From Syntrophomonadaceae bacterium (GTDB lineage Bacteria > Bacillota > Dethiobacteria > DTU022 > UBA8154), in contig PWWY01000023.1 in the NCBI GenBank assembly GCA_003561325.1, positions 1 to 6,135 of the forward strand: DNA of 6,135 bases. The letters are read 5' to 3'. The translations under genes were made by a program, and so were the position numbers. The notes beneath the pieces were generated by a model. That model made no database searches. It was given only the letters and a program-made list of their open reading frames with translations, and was not told the DNA's origin. Positions 5,466-6,135 of this stretch are shown in pieces (positions within the stretch are counted from its first letter, which is position 1; each line of letters opens with the position of its first letter).

Positions 5466-6135
5466 ATGGAGTACACGGAACAGGTGAACGAGATCGCCCA
5501 AACCATCAAGAAGAGCAAAAATTTCTTTGTATTGACCGGGGCCGGCATCAGCACGGAAAGCGGCATCCCCGATTTTCGCAGTCCGGGTACCGGCATCTGG
5601 GAAAAGGCCGACCCCATCAAAACCTCTTCCGCGCAGGTGCTGAAGCGCAACCCCAAATTGTTTTTTGAGGTGGGTTTCGCCCGGTTTGCCAGCTTGAAAC
5701 AGGCCCAACCCAACCCCGGGCATTTTGCCCTGGCCCAGATGGAAGAACGGGGCTTTTTAAAGGGCCTGATCACGCAGAACATCGACGGCCTGCATGTAAA
5801 GGCCGGCTCTAAAAATGTCTGGGAAGTGCACGGCCACCTGCGCACCTGCCACTGCATGGGTTGCAAGAAGCCGTATGAATTCGAGGAAATGACCACCCGG
5901 CTGGAAAAAAACCAGAACCCGCCCCGCTGCGCGGACTGCCACCAGGTCCTGCGCCCGGACGTGGTGCTTTTCGGAGATGCCATGACCGAGACCTTTTTTG
6001 CCGCGGAAGGCCGCTTGAGGCAGGGGTGTGATTTCCTGCTGGTGGTGGGCAGCAGCCTGGTGGTTTATCCCGTGGCCGGCCTGCCCGGCCTGGCCGATGC
6101 CCTGTCGATCATCAATTTGCAGCCGACGAGTTATG
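5466..6135 (+). CDS. Sir2-family NAD-dependent protein deacylase (3' end outside window)
   Basis: The visible 223 residues cover nearly the whole sirtuin core (family length about 240-250). NAD-binding motifs are GAGISTESGIPDFRS at 25-39 and TQNIDGLH at 103-110. His122 in VHG is the catalytic base. A zinc site is formed by Cys130/Cys133 and Cys155/Cys158, with an extra Cys128 nearby. RPDVVLFGD at 163-171 and VVGSSLVVYPVAGLP at 193-207 complete the fold. The enzyme removes acyl groups from lysines using NAD+, giving nicotinamide and O-acyl-ADP-ribose, in the cytoplasm. The Tyr-x-x-Arg pair that marks desuccinylating sirtuins (CobB, SIRT5) is not seen in the matching stretch 60-90, which has no Tyr, so deacetylase activity is more likely (inference). 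It lies past the operon terminator and is probably transcribed separately. The frame is open to the last base. Confidence 0.93.
   Translation, partial: MEYTEQVNEIAQTIKKSKNFFVLTGAGISTESGIPDFRSPGTGIWEKADPIKTSSAQVLKRNPKLFFEVGFARFASLKQAQPNPGHFALAQMEERGFLKGLITQNIDGLHVKAGSKNVWEVHGHLRTCHCMGCKKPYEFEEMTTRLEKNQNPPRCADCHQVLRPDVVLFGDAMTETFFAAEGRLRQGCDFLLVVGSSLVVYPVAGLPGLADALSIINLQPTSY

Noticed and set aside
5407..5487. Short frame starting ATG 5407 before the sirtuin gene
   Set aside because: It is out of frame with the sirtuin, has no ribosome site, and ends within the start of the real gene.

Overview
The window looks like a chromosomal piece of an anaerobic, probably Gram-positive (clostridial, Peptococcaceae-like) bacterium. 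The basis is strong AGGAGG-type ribosome binding sites before most genes, tightly overlapping genes, a ferredoxin-dependent 2-oxoacid oxidoreductase and a biotin-dependent sodium-pumping decarboxylase. The taxonomic guess is inference; no marker gene is present. All supported genes lie on the + strand.

Region 1 (1-175): the last codons of a probable upstream gene end at 59. An AT-rich spacer follows, in which no confident promoter can be named. Region 2 (176-2927): four overlapping genes encode a complete four-subunit 2-oxoacid:ferredoxin oxidoreductase of the 2-oxoglutarate (Kor) type, in the order delta (ferredoxin), alpha, beta, gamma. Region 3 (2958-5095), after only 30 bases: three genes encode most of a sodium-translocating decarboxylase. 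They are a small OadG/MmdD-type membrane subunit, a biotin carrier protein with a long Pro/Ala linker, and the sodium channel subunit OadB/MmdB. The carboxyltransferase (alpha) subunit is absent from the window. A strong intrinsic terminator (5134-5181) closes this probable seven-gene operon. Region 4 (5182-6135): a short fragment resembling the C-terminal half of a YbjQ/UPF0145 protein, then a Sir2-type NAD-dependent protein deacylase cut by the window end.

A plausible joint role is as follows. The Kor complex oxidises a 2-oxoacid (2-oxoglutarate by family) to an acyl-CoA plus CO2 and reduced ferredoxin. The decarboxylase removes CO2 from a downstream carboxylated thioester or acid and pumps Na+ outward. 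If the substrate were methylmalonyl-CoA, succinyl-CoA from Kor could feed it after mutase and epimerase steps encoded elsewhere. Oxaloacetate or glutaconyl-CoA are equally allowed, because the subunit that sets substrate choice is not here. No wholly new system was found; the most interesting points are the Kor/sodium-pump operon linkage without an alpha subunit and a duplicated motif in the OadG-like subunit.
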